A stretch of DNA of 64,000 bases, from contig LNFC01000019.1 in assembly GCA_001464545.1 (NCBI GenBank), forward strand, positions 124,001 through 188,000. The letters are read 5' to 3'. The position numbers were made by a program, and so were the translations under genes. Shown piece after piece: positions 25,420-34,013 of this stretch (position 1 is the first letter of the stretch; each line of letters starts with the position of its first letter). The notes under the pieces are model-generated. The model was not told the origin of the DNA. It did not search any database and saw only the letters and a program-made list of their open reading frames with translations. This stretch comes from Acidobacteria bacterium Ga0077551 (GTDB lineage: Bacteria > Pseudomonadota > Alphaproteobacteria > Caulobacterales > Hyphomonadaceae).

Positions 25420-25752
25420 TTGAAACTTATTTTCAATGCGGCGTTTGTCGCCGCTAGCGCATTAGCTTTGACCGCTTGCACAACGACGCAGAAAGTTGCG
25501 GTGCAAGAGCCCTCCGACTTCAATCTCAATTGTACCGAAATTGAGGGCGAGTTCGCCAAGCTTGATCAAATCATGGACGACGCTTCCAGCGACAAGGGCG
25601 TCAACACTGCCAACGTTGCAGCTGTCGTTCTGTTCTGGCCTGCTGCAGTCGGCAATTACATGAACGCGGCTGACGCTGAAAAGCTTGTTGAAAAGCGGCG
25701 TGCGCACCTGATCGATCTTTACAAAAAGAAGGGCTGCGTTGCAGCCGAATAA
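25420..25752 (+). CDS. small lipoprotein of unknown function
   Basis: 110 residues with a lipoprotein signal peptide (SALALTAC, lipidated C20), then a short domain with two further cysteines (C38, C106). The start appears to be TTG at 25420, behind GGGGGTT; no ATG fits. The DNA is clearly more AT-rich than its neighbours, with codons such as TTT, AAA and GAA favoured, suggesting later acquisition or a low expression need. It is a single-gene unit bounded by a hairpin upstream and a strong terminator downstream. Confidence 0.6.
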   Translation: MKLIFNAAFVAASALALTACTTTQKVAVQEPSDFNLNCTEIEGEFAKLDQIMDDASSDKGVNTANVAAVVLFWPAAVGNYMNAADAEKLVEKRRAHLIDLYKKKGCVAAE

Positions 25753-25773
25753 CACGCAATGCGCTCAAAGATG

Positions 25774-25804
25774 AAGACCGGAGCAGCAATGCTCCGGTCT
25801 TTTT
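25774..25804 (+). terminator. rho-independent terminator of the small lipoprotein gene
   Basis: A perfect 12-bp stem (AAGACCGGAGCA with its complement) around GCAA is followed by five T residues. Confidence 0.9.
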
Positions 25805-25895
25805 GTTCGGAGGCGGATCAACATTCGACACTTCCGCTAGTGCGTCACTCCGTTGGCCGCAGATCAGCGAAGGCGACGCGGAGAGTGGGCGGCAC

Positions 25896-25923
25896 AAAAA
25901 AGGGGGCAGCTTGCGCTGCCCCC
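25896..25923 (-). terminator. rho-independent terminator of rne
   Basis: Read on the minus strand, a 9-bp stem (GGGGGCAGC / GCTGCCCCC, loop of 4 at 25911-25914) is followed by six T residues. It lies 30 bp beyond the rne stop. Confidence 0.85.
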
Positions 25924-25952
25924 TATAGAAAATCCAGTGATCCGGTCCCGGA

Positions 25953-28634
25953 CTATTTCTTGCCGCGGTTCCACCAGCCGGTCTTGCGCGGGCCTTCCAG
26001 TTGGGCCGCAGGCGCGGGTGCCGGGGCGGGCTCTGGCGCGGGGGCCGGGGCAGGCGCCGGCGTTTCGGCGGCGGCCATCACCGGCTCTGGTTCAGGCGCT
26101 GGCGCTTCGATCACAGGAGCGGGCTCTGCAGCCGGCGCCTCGGCTTCGGCGGCGGGCGCTTCAGCTTCTGCTTCAACCGGCGCAGTTTTCGCGCGGCTGC
26201 GGCGCGGAGGCCGGGGCTTGCGGGCCGGTACCTCTTCGGCTTCCGGTAGCTCGTTTGCCGCTACGTCCAATTCGACCGGCGCATCCGCCACAGCGAACTC
26301 GCCGTCTCCGACGACATCCTCGTCTGACAGCATGGCTTCAGCGCTGGCCGAGAGGCCGTCGAGATAGGCCCCGCCATCGGCGATGGCGGCAATCTCGGAA
26401 CCTTCCGGGCGGCCTTCGCCCGAACGGCGGCGGCGGCGTCCGCCCCGGCGTCCGCGGCGGCGGCGCTTGCGGGGGCCTTCTTCGCCTTCGGCGCGGGGCG
26501 CAACACCGCCCTCGTCGCCGTCTTCGTCCTCATCATCGCCCTCATCGTCGTCCGACATCGGCGAAGCCTCAGCCGTAACCCGTGCATCGGCATCGACCAC
26601 TTCAAGGCCCGTCTCGCGGGCCTCGCGGCCCTTGCCGCCCCGGCGGCGGCGGCGGCGCTTGCGTCCGCCATTTCCGCCTTCGGCGCCTTCAGGCTTTTCG
26701 GCGCGCGGTTCGGCGGCGTCGTCTTCAGCCTCATCCTCGGCATCGACCGTGTCGTCGATTTCCTCGGCGTCTTCATCATCTTCGTCGCGGGTCGAGGCCG
26801 GGGTCGGCTTCATCAGCGAGCGCGGGGTGGAGCGCTTCTTCGGCTTGGCATTCGGGTCGCGCTCGGCGTCGAGCTGGAAGTCACCCGGCAGCATGTCTTC
26901 GGAGGAATGGATCGACACGGCAAAACCGGCGACCCGTTCGATCTCGATCAGCGCTTCGCGCTTGTTGTTGAGGATGTAGAGGGCGACATCTGTCGGCGCC
27001 TTCACCGAAATGCCCTTGAGCGCGCCGATCGCGGCGCGGGCCTCAATGGCGCGGATCAGTTGCAGCGCGGCCGACGGGATCGAGCGGCGGCGGCCGGTGC
27101 CGTTACAGGCCGGGCAGGGGTCGGAAGTTGCCTGGAGCACGCCCTGGCGGCGGCGCTGGCGGGAGATTTCCATCAGGCCGAACTGCGAGATGCGGCCATG
27201 CTGGACGCGCGCCCGGTCAACCTTCAGGCATTCCTTTAGGCGTTTCTCGACGGCGCGGTTGTTCTTGTTCTCCTCCATGTCGATGAAGTCGATCACGATC
27301 AGGCCGGCGAGATCGCGCAGGCGCATCTGGCGGCAGGCCTCTTCGGCCGCCTCCAGGTTGGTGCGCACGGCGGTCTGCTCGATATTGCGCTCGCGCGTCG
27401 ACTTGCCGGAGTTCACGTCGATGGCGACGAGCGCTTCGGTCTGGTTGATCACGAGATAGCCGCCGGATTTCAGCTGGACGGTCGGCGAGTAGATCGAATC
27501 GAGCTGGCCTTCGACGGCCTCGGCCACGTAGAGCGGATCATCCTCGCGCCACTGCTGAACCTTGCGGGACTGGCTGGGCATGATGATTTTCGCGAGGTCT
27601 TTCGCCTCGCGGTAGGCTTCGTCGCCCTGGACCCAGACTTCCTCGATCTCCTTGTCGAACATGTCGCGCATCGCGCGGTGAACAAGGCCGCCTTCGGCAT
27701 TGATCAGCGCGGGAGCTTCGGAAGTCAGCGTCTTCTCGACGATCTGTTCCCAGAGTTTGGAGAGGTAATCATAGTCGCGCTTGATCTCGGCCTTGGTGCG
27801 CTTGGCGCCGGCGGTGCGGACGATCAGGCCCTGGCCTTCCGGAATGTCGAGCTCCGAGACAATCGACTTGAGGCGCTTGCGGTCGGCCGAGTTGACGATC
27901 TTGCGGGAGATGCCGCCGCCGCGCGGCGTGTTCGGCATCAGGACCGAGTAGCGGCCGGCGAGCGAGAGATAGGTGGTCAGGGCGGCACCCTTGTTGCCGC
28001 GTTCTTCCTTCACGACCTGAACCAGCATGACCTGCCGGCGGCGGATCACTTCCTGGATCTTGTAGCGCTTGGAGATCGGCGTGCGGGTCTGGGCCGGGCG
28101 GGCCGAGCGTTCGCTGCGGGCGCGGGGGCGCGGCTGGCGGGGCTTCGGCGCATCGTCGCCGCCCTCCTCGCCATCCTCGTCTGAATCGCCTTCGGCGGCG
28201 GCTTCGGCCTCGTCGCCGTGGTCATGCTCTTCGTCATGATCATGGTCATGGCCGGAGTGATCTTCGGCATTGCCATTCTCGGCGTTCATGCCGTGGGGAA
28301 TGTACGGGCCGTCATCATCGTCATCGGCTTCGATGGCCGCGGCGGCTTCCTCGGCGGCTTCCTTCAGGAGGGCCTCACGGTCCTCGGCGGGCAACTGGTA
28401 ATAGTCAGGGTGAATCTCGCTGAACGCGAGGAAGCCATGGCGGTTGCCGCCATATTCGACAAAGGCGGCCTGGAGCGAGGGCTCCACCCGGGTCACTTTG
28501 GCGAGATAGATGTTTCCGCGGAGTTGTTCGTTGCCGGTGGCTTCGAAGTCGAAATCGTCAACCTGGCCGTTGTTGACGATCGCCACCCGGGTTTCTTCGG
28601 GATGGGCGGCGTCGATAAGCATCAATCTGCTCAT
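25953..28634 (-). CDS. rne: ribonuclease E
   Basis: 893 residues. The N-terminal S1/RNase H-like region starts MSRLMLIDAAHPEETRV and is interrupted at about 95-175 by an acidic insertion rich in Asp, Glu and His, known from alphaproteobacterial RNase E. The catalytic aspartates lie in LVAIDVNSGKS and LIVIDFIDM. CPACNGTGR is the zinc-link. The C-terminal half is Arg/Pro/acidic low complexity, an RNA and protein scaffold, and ends in TGWWNRGKK, the type of GWW tail that binds PNPase in Caulobacter. It is the core of the RNA degradosome. The upstream leader is long. Confidence 0.94.
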   Translation of the reverse strand: MSRLMLIDAAHPEETRVAIVNNGQVDDFDFEATGNEQLRGNIYLAKVTRVEPSLQAAFVEYGGNRHGFLAFSEIHPDYYQLPAEDREALLKEAAEEAAAAIEADDDDDGPYIPHGMNAENGNAEDHSGHDHDHDEEHDHGDEAEAAAEGDSDEDGEEGGDDAPKPRQPRPRARSERSARPAQTRTPISKRYKIQEVIRRRQVMLVQVVKEERGNKGAALTTYLSLAGRYSVLMPNTPRGGGISRKIVNSADRKRLKSIVSELDIPEGQGLIVRTAGAKRTKAEIKRDYDYLSKLWEQIVEKTLTSEAPALINAEGGLVHRAMRDMFDKEIEEVWVQGDEAYREAKDLAKIIMPSQSRKVQQWREDDPLYVAEAVEGQLDSIYSPTVQLKSGGYLVINQTEALVAIDVNSGKSTRERNIEQTAVRTNLEAAEEACRQMRLRDLAGLIVIDFIDMEENKNNRAVEKRLKECLKVDRARVQHGRISQFGLMEISRQRRRQGVLQATSDPCPACNGTGRRRSIPSAALQLIRAIEARAAIGALKGISVKAPTDVALYILNNKREALIEIERVAGFAVSIHSSEDMLPGDFQLDAERDPNAKPKKRSTPRSLMKPTPASTRDEDDEDAEEIDDTVDAEDEAEDDAAEPRAEKPEGAEGGNGGRKRRRRRRGGKGREARETGLEVVDADARVTAEASPMSDDDEGDDEDEDGDEGGVAPRAEGEEGPRKRRRRGRRGGRRRRRSGEGRPEGSEIAAIADGGAYLDGLSASAEAMLSDEDVVGDGEFAVADAPVELDVAANELPEAEEVPARKPRPPRRSRAKTAPVEAEAEAPAAEAEAPAAEPAPVIEAPAPEPEPVMAAAETPAPAPAPAPEPAPAPAPAAQLEGPRKTGWWNRGKK

Positions 28635-29059
28635 GTAACAGAACCTTTCGGTCCGGCGCGGCGGGCCAGGGCGCAGTGCGCCTCGGTTGGCCCCGAAGGC
28701 CGGCTATGAGTTGTGAGGGATATGCCACGCCAGACGGCTCCGCGAACCGCGTGGGCGATCCGGCGAATCCTGTATTGGCAGCGGCACAGTTGCGCATTGT
28801 TCCTTGCTTTCCGGAGCGCGCGGCCCGCTTGCCTTTCCGGGGAAGCCGGGTGGGTGCGCGCTAGAGGGAAACCTTTGGGCCAGCCCTTCCGGACAGCCAC
28901 GCGAGGATAGTGCCCAATTTCGCCCGGAAATGAAAGGGCCAAATTCCGAATGGGGACGGACCCGCTGCTAAGCCGCGGTCAAGCGAAGGTTAATCTTCCC
29001 CGGTCTAAGAGGGCACGATCCGTTTTATTCACTGAATGCCAGGCCCGCCGAACGCCCAG
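28635..29059. other. 425-bp divergent region between rne and amiC, no convincing gene
   Basis: No reading frame here has family similarity; short open frames look like chance in GC-rich DNA. It should hold the rne promoter and 5' leader on the minus strand and the amiC promoter on the plus strand. A perfect 13-base palindrome GGCGCA-G-TGCGCC lies at 28670-28682, 36 bp from the rne start, inside further GC-rich repeats, so the leader mRNA can fold strongly. RNase E commonly autoregulates through its 5' UTR. The amidase start could also be at 29036. Confidence 0.5.
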
Positions 29060-30259
29060 ATGTCGAGACCTCTGCTTATCCTGTTGATTTTACTCGGTTT
29101 CGGTTGGCTTTGGCCGGCTGCGGCGGACGTCACGCAGGTGCGAATCGTGGGCGATGGCGCGCCGACGCGGATCACCATCTGGACGGATGTGGCCGAAACC
29201 GCCGACGGCCTCCTCACCGAGGCGTCGGGGGAACGCAAGGTTGTGTTGTTGCTCGCCCAGAACGGGTATTCTGCGGCGGGTGAAGGGACCGGCGGGGTGG
29301 AGGCCTGGTCGCTCGAGCCGGGGCGGCTGGAGTTCAAGCTCGACCGTCCGATGGCCGTTACACGTATGCTGCGCCTGCCACCGACCGGCAAGGAGCGCGC
29401 CTACCGGGTGATCCTCGATCTCGATACGATTTCGCCGGCCCGCTACACGATCTCGGCCCGGCGCGACACCAAGAAGCTCGCCAAGCTGGAGACGCAGTAT
29501 GCCGAAGCGCGGACTGACGCGCTGACACAGCTGGCGGGGGCAAAGGTGACCTCCGGCCGCAAGCCCGGCGGCGGGCGCCGGCATGTGGTGGTGATCGATG
29601 CCGGTCACGGCGGCAGGGACCCCGGCGCCATGGCGCTGGCCGGCGGCAAGGAAAAGGACATCACGCTAAAGGCGGCGTTGGCGCTGAAGGACGTGCTCGA
29701 TGCGGAGGGGCGGTATGACGTGCGCCTGACGCGGGATTCGGACGTCTATGTCGAACATGAAGACCGGGTGACGCTGGCCCGCAAATGGGGCGCGGAACTG
29801 TTCATCTCGCTGCATGCCGACGCGGCAGGCTCCACCAGCGTCTCCGGGGCGTCCGTCTATACGATCTCGGCGCGCGGTGAGACGCGGATCGACCGGGAAG
29901 CGACGAAGAACGACTGGAAGATCGTCATTGAGGACGGCACGCCCGAAAGGCTGAACGGCCTTCTTGAAGACCTTGTCAAACGCGAGACCAAGACCCGCTC
30001 GACAGAGTTTGCCGAATTGCTGCTGCCGCAGCTTAGCAAGGCAGGGCCAGTGCTGCGCAACACCCACCGCAATGCCGGCTTCTATGTGCTGCTGGCACCC
30101 GATGTGCCGGCGGTCCTGCTCGAGCTCGGCTTCCTGACAAATGAGGCCGACGCGAAACGGCTGCAGTCCGAGAAGGGCCGCAAGGCGGCGGTCGAGGCAA
30201 TTGCAGCGGCGATTGACGATTATTTCGACCAGCAGGACCTGCGGCTCGCCTCCAACTAG
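29060..30259 (+). CDS. amiC: N-acetylmuramoyl-L-alanine amidase (AmiC-like)
   Basis: 399 residues from the ATG at 29060, which leaves a clean signal peptide (RPLLILLILLGFGWLWPAAA); an ATG eight codons earlier (29036) is also possible. An AMIN domain (about 25-135) targets septal peptidoglycan or the Tol-Pal region. The Amidase_3 domain (about 175-390) has zinc ligands in VIDAGHGGRDPGA, SLHAD and the catalytic Glu in LLELGFLTN. It splits septal murein during daughter cell separation. It is divergent from rne. Confidence 0.9.
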   Translation: MSRPLLILLILLGFGWLWPAAADVTQVRIVGDGAPTRITIWTDVAETADGLLTEASGERKVVLLLAQNGYSAAGEGTGGVEAWSLEPGRLEFKLDRPMAVTRMLRLPPTGKERAYRVILDLDTISPARYTISARRDTKKLAKLETQYAEARTDALTQLAGAKVTSGRKPGGGRRHVVVIDAGHGGRDPGAMALAGGKEKDITLKAALALKDVLDAEGRYDVRLTRDSDVYVEHEDRVTLARKWGAELFISLHADAAGSTSVSGASVYTISARGETRIDREATKNDWKIVIEDGTPERLNGLLEDLVKRETKTRSTEFAELLLPQLSKAGPVLRNTHRNAGFYVLLAPDVPAVLLELGFLTNEADAKRLQSEKGRKAAVEAIAAAIDDYFDQQDLRLASN

Positions 30260-30315
30260 GCGCGTGCGGCGCGGCGCCCCTTGCCGCGTCTGCCGGATGC
30301 TGCGAATTTCGGACC

Positions 30316-32037
30316 ATGAAAACTCACCGGCTCCTGCTGGCGCTCGCGCCGCTTCTCCTCGCTGCGGCCTGTGCCAGCGGACCTTTCTCGCGCACCTCCT
30401 ATCCATCAAATGACCAGCCCGACGAGGCGCGGGCCTATGGCGACTTCATGATCGCGCGCTTCGCCGCGATGACGAACGACCCGCAGGCGGCGACCCGGCA
30501 CTACGCCTCCGCCATCGGCACAGCGCCGGAGGAGGCAGGTGTGGCCGAGCGGGCGGTGTTCTCCGCCTTGTTGGCGGGGGACTACGGCGTGGCCGCTGGC
30601 CTCGCGCGCCGCGCCAGTGACGCGGGCAGCGAGGCCGGCCTGGTGCGCCTGACCCTGGCGGTGGACGCCATCGGACGCGGCAAGACAGACGCTGCCGTGG
30701 AGATCATCGAGGCGAGCGACCTGCGCGCCTTCAACCGCATGATCGCGCGCAACCTTGAAGCCTGGGCGCTGCTCGGCTCCGAGGGGGGCGCTGCGGCCGA
30801 GGCGATGCTGCAGAAGAACCTGACCGGCGATCCGCGCCTCGACAATGCCACCCTGCACATGATGGGCCTGGTGCAGACGGCGGCGCGCGAGGACGAGAAG
30901 GCTGCTGAGACCTTCCGTGCAATCTGGGAGTCGGGCGCGCGCCTCGCCGTCGGCGCGGAGACCTATGCGGAGCTTCTGGCGGCGCGCGGTGAGCGAGACC
31001 GGGCCATCGAGATCCTCGACCAGTTCCGCACAGAAGTCGGCCACAACGCCTCGCTGGCGGCTCTGGCGGAGCGGATCAAGCGCGGAGACGCTATTGCGCC
31101 GAAACGGTTCACGACGCGGCAAGGCGCGGCGCTGGCGCTCTTCCTGCCGGCATCGGCCCTGATGTTCCAGACCGATGATGATGTGGCGGCGGTCTACTTT
31201 GTGCTGGCCGTGGCGCTGGACCCCGAGCTGTACCAGGCGCGCACGCTGCTGGGGCAATCCCTGCTGCAGGGCGAGCGGCCGGAAGCTGCCATCCGTGTAC
31301 TGAGCGACGTGCCGGTCAGTTCACCTTACTATGCAACCGCGCGGGCGCAGATCGCCAATGCGCTTTTGCAGGAGGACCGGAAGGAAGAGGCGCTGGCCCT
31401 CGCCTCGGACGCGCTCAGAGCCAAGCCGGAACGCAGCCTGAAACTGCAGGTGGCTGATATCTACCGCGCGCTTGACCGGCACCGTGAGGCCGAGACGCTG
31501 CTGAGCGAAATCATCGCCGCCGATCAAGCCGAAGGGCGCAAGGACTGGCGCGTGTTCTTCGTGCGCGGCGCCTCTCGCGAGCGGCAATCGAACTGGGCGG
31601 GCGCAGAGGCGGACCTCCAGGCCGCGCTGGACATCCAGCCGGAGAACGCGACGGTGTTGAACTATCTCGGCTATTCCTGGATCGACCGGGGTATCAAGTT
31701 GGAGGACGGGTTCGGGCTGATCCGGCAGGCCCTGATCCTGGAGCCGAATTCCGGCCATATCGTCGACAGTCTCGGCTGGGCTCATTACCGGCTCGGCCAG
31801 TATGAAGAGGCGGTGGATTATCTTGAGCGCGCGGTCACGCTGCTGCCGGGGGATGCGACGCTCAACGATCATCTGGGCGATGCCTACTGGCAGGCGGGAC
31901 GGCGCAAGGAGGCAGGTTTCCAATGGAGCCGTGCGCTGAAGCTTGATCCGTCCCCGGAGGACCGCGCCAAGATCGAGAAGAAGCTGCTGACTGGGCTCGT
32001 TGCCGATCCGTCGCCGGGTTCGGCAGCGGGACGTTAA
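30316..32037 (+). CDS. TPR-repeat lipoprotein
   Basis: 573 residues with a lipoprotein signal (LLLAAAC, lipidated C19). Many 34-residue TPR units follow, best seen near the C terminus (YLGYSWIDRGIKLEDG, VDSLGWAHYRLGQYEEAVDY, LNDHLGDAYWQAGRR). TPR lipoproteins of this size usually scaffold outer membrane or cell-envelope complexes. It starts 57 bp after amiC and ends 19 bp before ispE, so the three are likely cotranscribed. Confidence 0.82.
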   Translation: MKTHRLLLALAPLLLAAACASGPFSRTSYPSNDQPDEARAYGDFMIARFAAMTNDPQAATRHYASAIGTAPEEAGVAERAVFSALLAGDYGVAAGLARRASDAGSEAGLVRLTLAVDAIGRGKTDAAVEIIEASDLRAFNRMIARNLEAWALLGSEGGAAAEAMLQKNLTGDPRLDNATLHMMGLVQTAAREDEKAAETFRAIWESGARLAVGAETYAELLAARGERDRAIEILDQFRTEVGHNASLAALAERIKRGDAIAPKRFTTRQGAALALFLPASALMFQTDDDVAAVYFVLAVALDPELYQARTLLGQSLLQGERPEAAIRVLSDVPVSSPYYATARAQIANALLQEDRKEEALALASDALRAKPERSLKLQVADIYRALDRHREAETLLSEIIAADQAEGRKDWRVFFVRGASRERQSNWAGAEADLQAALDIQPENATVLNYLGYSWIDRGIKLEDGFGLIRQALILEPNSGHIVDSLGWAHYRLGQYEEAVDYLERAVTLLPGDATLNDHLGDAYWQAGRRKEAGFQWSRALKLDPSPEDRAKIEKKLLTGLVADPSPGSAAGR

Positions 32038-32055
32038 GGTTTCAGCGGGGCCGCG

Positions 32056-32934
32056 ATGACATCTCTCAAGGCGATGGCCGCGGCCAAGGTGAACCTGTTC
32101 CTGCATGTCGGGCTGGCAAAACCGAATGGCCGCCACGACCTCGATTCGCTGGTCGTGTTCAGTGATGATCACCTTTGCGATTATCTCGAAGCCGAACCTG
32201 CGGAGGCGCTGACGCTTGAGGTGAGTGGCCCCTTTGCGGTTGAGGCCGGCACGCTGGACGACAATCTCGTGCTGCGCGCGGCCAGGGCGTTGCAGGCAGC
32301 GTCCGGAACCGGGAAGGGCGCGCGGCTTACGTTGAAAAAGTGGCTGCCGGTGGCGGCAGGCATTGGCGGCGGTTCTTCGGATGCCGCGGCAGCGCTCCGT
32401 CTGCTGACGACCCTGTGGGAGATTGATCCAGCGCATGCATCCGCTGTCGCACCGACCCTGGGCGGTGATGTGCCGGTCGCGCTCGCCGGAGCGGCCTCCC
32501 TGATGCGCGGCGAAGGCGAACGTGTATTGCCCGTGCAAATCCCCTCGCGGCTTCCGGCGCTGCTGGTCAATCCGGGCGCCGCGTGTCCGACGGGGCCGGT
32601 ATTCAGGGCCTTCGACGAGACTGGCGGCGGCAGCGCTTTCGCTGAGATCGATCCGTTTCCGTACTTCAGCGACCGCGATCAATTGACCGATTGGCTCGCG
32701 GCGCAGCGAAACGATCTGGAGGCGCCGGCGATGGCGCTGGTGCCGGAGATTGTGGAAGTGTTGGCCTTCCTGCGCGCGCAGCGCGGCGTGCGCTTGGCGC
32801 GGATGAGCGGGTCCGGTGCAACCTGCTTTGCGCTCTTCGATGCAATTTCCTTTTCTGAGATGGCGTATGTCATATTGAAAGCGGAGAAGCCGGACTGGTG
32901 GGCCGCGCCCTGCCACCTGGGCGCTGCGCCGTGA
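32056..32934 (+). CDS. ispE: 4-diphosphocytidyl-2-C-methyl-D-erythritol kinase
   Basis: 292 residues, a GHMP kinase. The ATP loop is VAAGIGGGSSDAAAAL, and AAAKVNLFLHVG at the N terminus is the substrate motif. It phosphorylates CDP-methylerythritol in the MEP isoprenoid pathway. The stop TGA lies within GTGA, which also provides the GTG start of the next gene. It is followed by polyprenyl-linked functions, giving a small isoprenoid/envelope cluster. Confidence 0.93.
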   Translation: MTSLKAMAAAKVNLFLHVGLAKPNGRHDLDSLVVFSDDHLCDYLEAEPAEALTLEVSGPFAVEAGTLDDNLVLRAARALQAASGTGKGARLTLKKWLPVAAGIGGGSSDAAAALRLLTTLWEIDPAHASAVAPTLGGDVPVALAGAASLMRGEGERVLPVQIPSRLPALLVNPGAACPTGPVFRAFDETGGGSAFAEIDPFPYFSDRDQLTDWLAAQRNDLEAPAMALVPEIVEVLAFLRAQRGVRLARMSGSGATCFALFDAISFSEMAYVILKAEKPDWWAAPCHLGAAP

Positions 32935-34013
32935 GCCTGATCGCGATGGCCATAGTCCCGTTTGCCGTCAGCCTGTTCGTCTGTGGGCTGATGATCCGTC
33001 TCGGCCCGAAGGACGCACCGGATGGCGGGCGCAAGACGCAGGCCGCGCCAGTGCCGAGTTCCGGCGGTGTCGGCGTGCTGGCCGGGATGGCGGCGGGGCT
33101 TGCTTCACTGGCATTGATGGCTCCATCTGTGGCTGAGCCGCTTGTGGCGGCACCGATTGCGGGGATCGCGGGCTTCACGGTTTTCGCGGCGCTGCTTGGC
33201 TGGACGGATGACGTGTTCGGTCTGCCGGCCCTGACGAAGCTCGTGGCACTTCTGGGCGGCGCAGCCGCGGCTGTGGTGATCGGGCCTCAGCCCGGGACGC
33301 TCTGGATCGACGGCGCGGGGGTCACCTTGCCCTGGGCGTTGGGCGCGTTCATCGCGGTGGGTTTCATTTTCGTAATGGCGAACGCCGTCAATTTCATGGA
33401 CGGCGCCAATGGCATTGCCATGGGCACGTCGCTGATCATCCTTGCCGCGCTGGGTCTCATGCTGGTCCCCAGTTCCGTGTATTCGTCCGCTGATCAATCA
33501 CCGGGCATCCTGATGGCGCTGTGTTTCATCGCCGCTGCGTCGCTCGCAGGCTTCCTTGTGTGGAACCTGCCGGGCAAGTTGTTTGCGGGGGATGCAGGCT
33601 CACTCTCCGTAGGCGGATTGATCGGCGGGGCGTCCGTGATGTTTGCGATCAACGGTCCAGCGCTGGTGCCGCTGACACTTTGCCTGCCGATCCTGATCGA
33701 TGTGTTCCTGACGCTGGCCTGGCGCGCGAGGCATGGCCGGCCCCTGATGCAGGCGCACCGGGATCATGCCTACCAGCTGTTGCTGCGCGCAGGCTGGTCG
33801 CACGGCAAGGTCGCGTGGCTCTGGTGGGGAATGACCGCAATCTGCGCCGGCGCCGTGATCGCGGGCCCGTTTGCCTCGGCAGCGGGGCTCTACGGCGCCC
33901 GCAGCTGGCCGCTGGATGTGATCGTGTTTGCGGCGTTGCTGATCGCTGGTTGCGGTTTGTGGGTGCGCCAGCGCGTCACCCTCGGACGTGAGCTTTTGGC
34001 GAGCGGGCGCTAG
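32931..34013 (+). CDS. WecA/MraY-like polyprenyl-phosphate glycosyl-1-phosphate transferase
   Basis: 360 residues with about ten hydrophobic segments. Family motifs are present: GWTDDVFGL (acidic catalytic motif), NAVNFMDGANGIAMG, GDAGSLSVGG and the C-terminal loop HRDHAYQ. It transfers a sugar-1-phosphate to undecaprenyl-phosphate, starting O-antigen, capsule or teichoic-type polymers; the sugar is unknown. The GTG at 32931 gives a 4-bp overlap with ispE and starts just before the first helix; an ATG at 32946 is the alternative. There are no other polysaccharide genes nearby. Confidence 0.83.
   Translation: MSLIAMAIVPFAVSLFVCGLMIRLGPKDAPDGGRKTQAAPVPSSGGVGVLAGMAAGLASLALMAPSVAEPLVAAPIAGIAGFTVFAALLGWTDDVFGLPALTKLVALLGGAAAAVVIGPQPGTLWIDGAGVTLPWALGAFIAVGFIFVMANAVNFMDGANGIAMGTSLIILAALGLMLVPSSVYSSADQSPGILMALCFIAAASLAGFLVWNLPGKLFAGDAGSLSVGGLIGGASVMFAINGPALVPLTLCLPILIDVFLTLAWRARHGRPLMQAHRDHAYQLLLRAGWSHGKVAWLWWGMTAICAGAVIAGPFASAAGLYGARSWPLDVIVFAALLIAGCGLWVRQRVTLGRELLASGR

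Noticed and set aside
25251-25559. Minus-strand open frame of 102 codons overlapping the small lipoprotein gene
   Set aside because: It is antisense to a gene with a lipoprotein signal and terminator and shows no domain.
28676-28910. Two short plus-strand open frames in the rne-amiC interval
   Set aside because: Compositionally random Arg/Pro/Ala peptides without ribosome binding sites; more likely part of the rne leader on the other strand.
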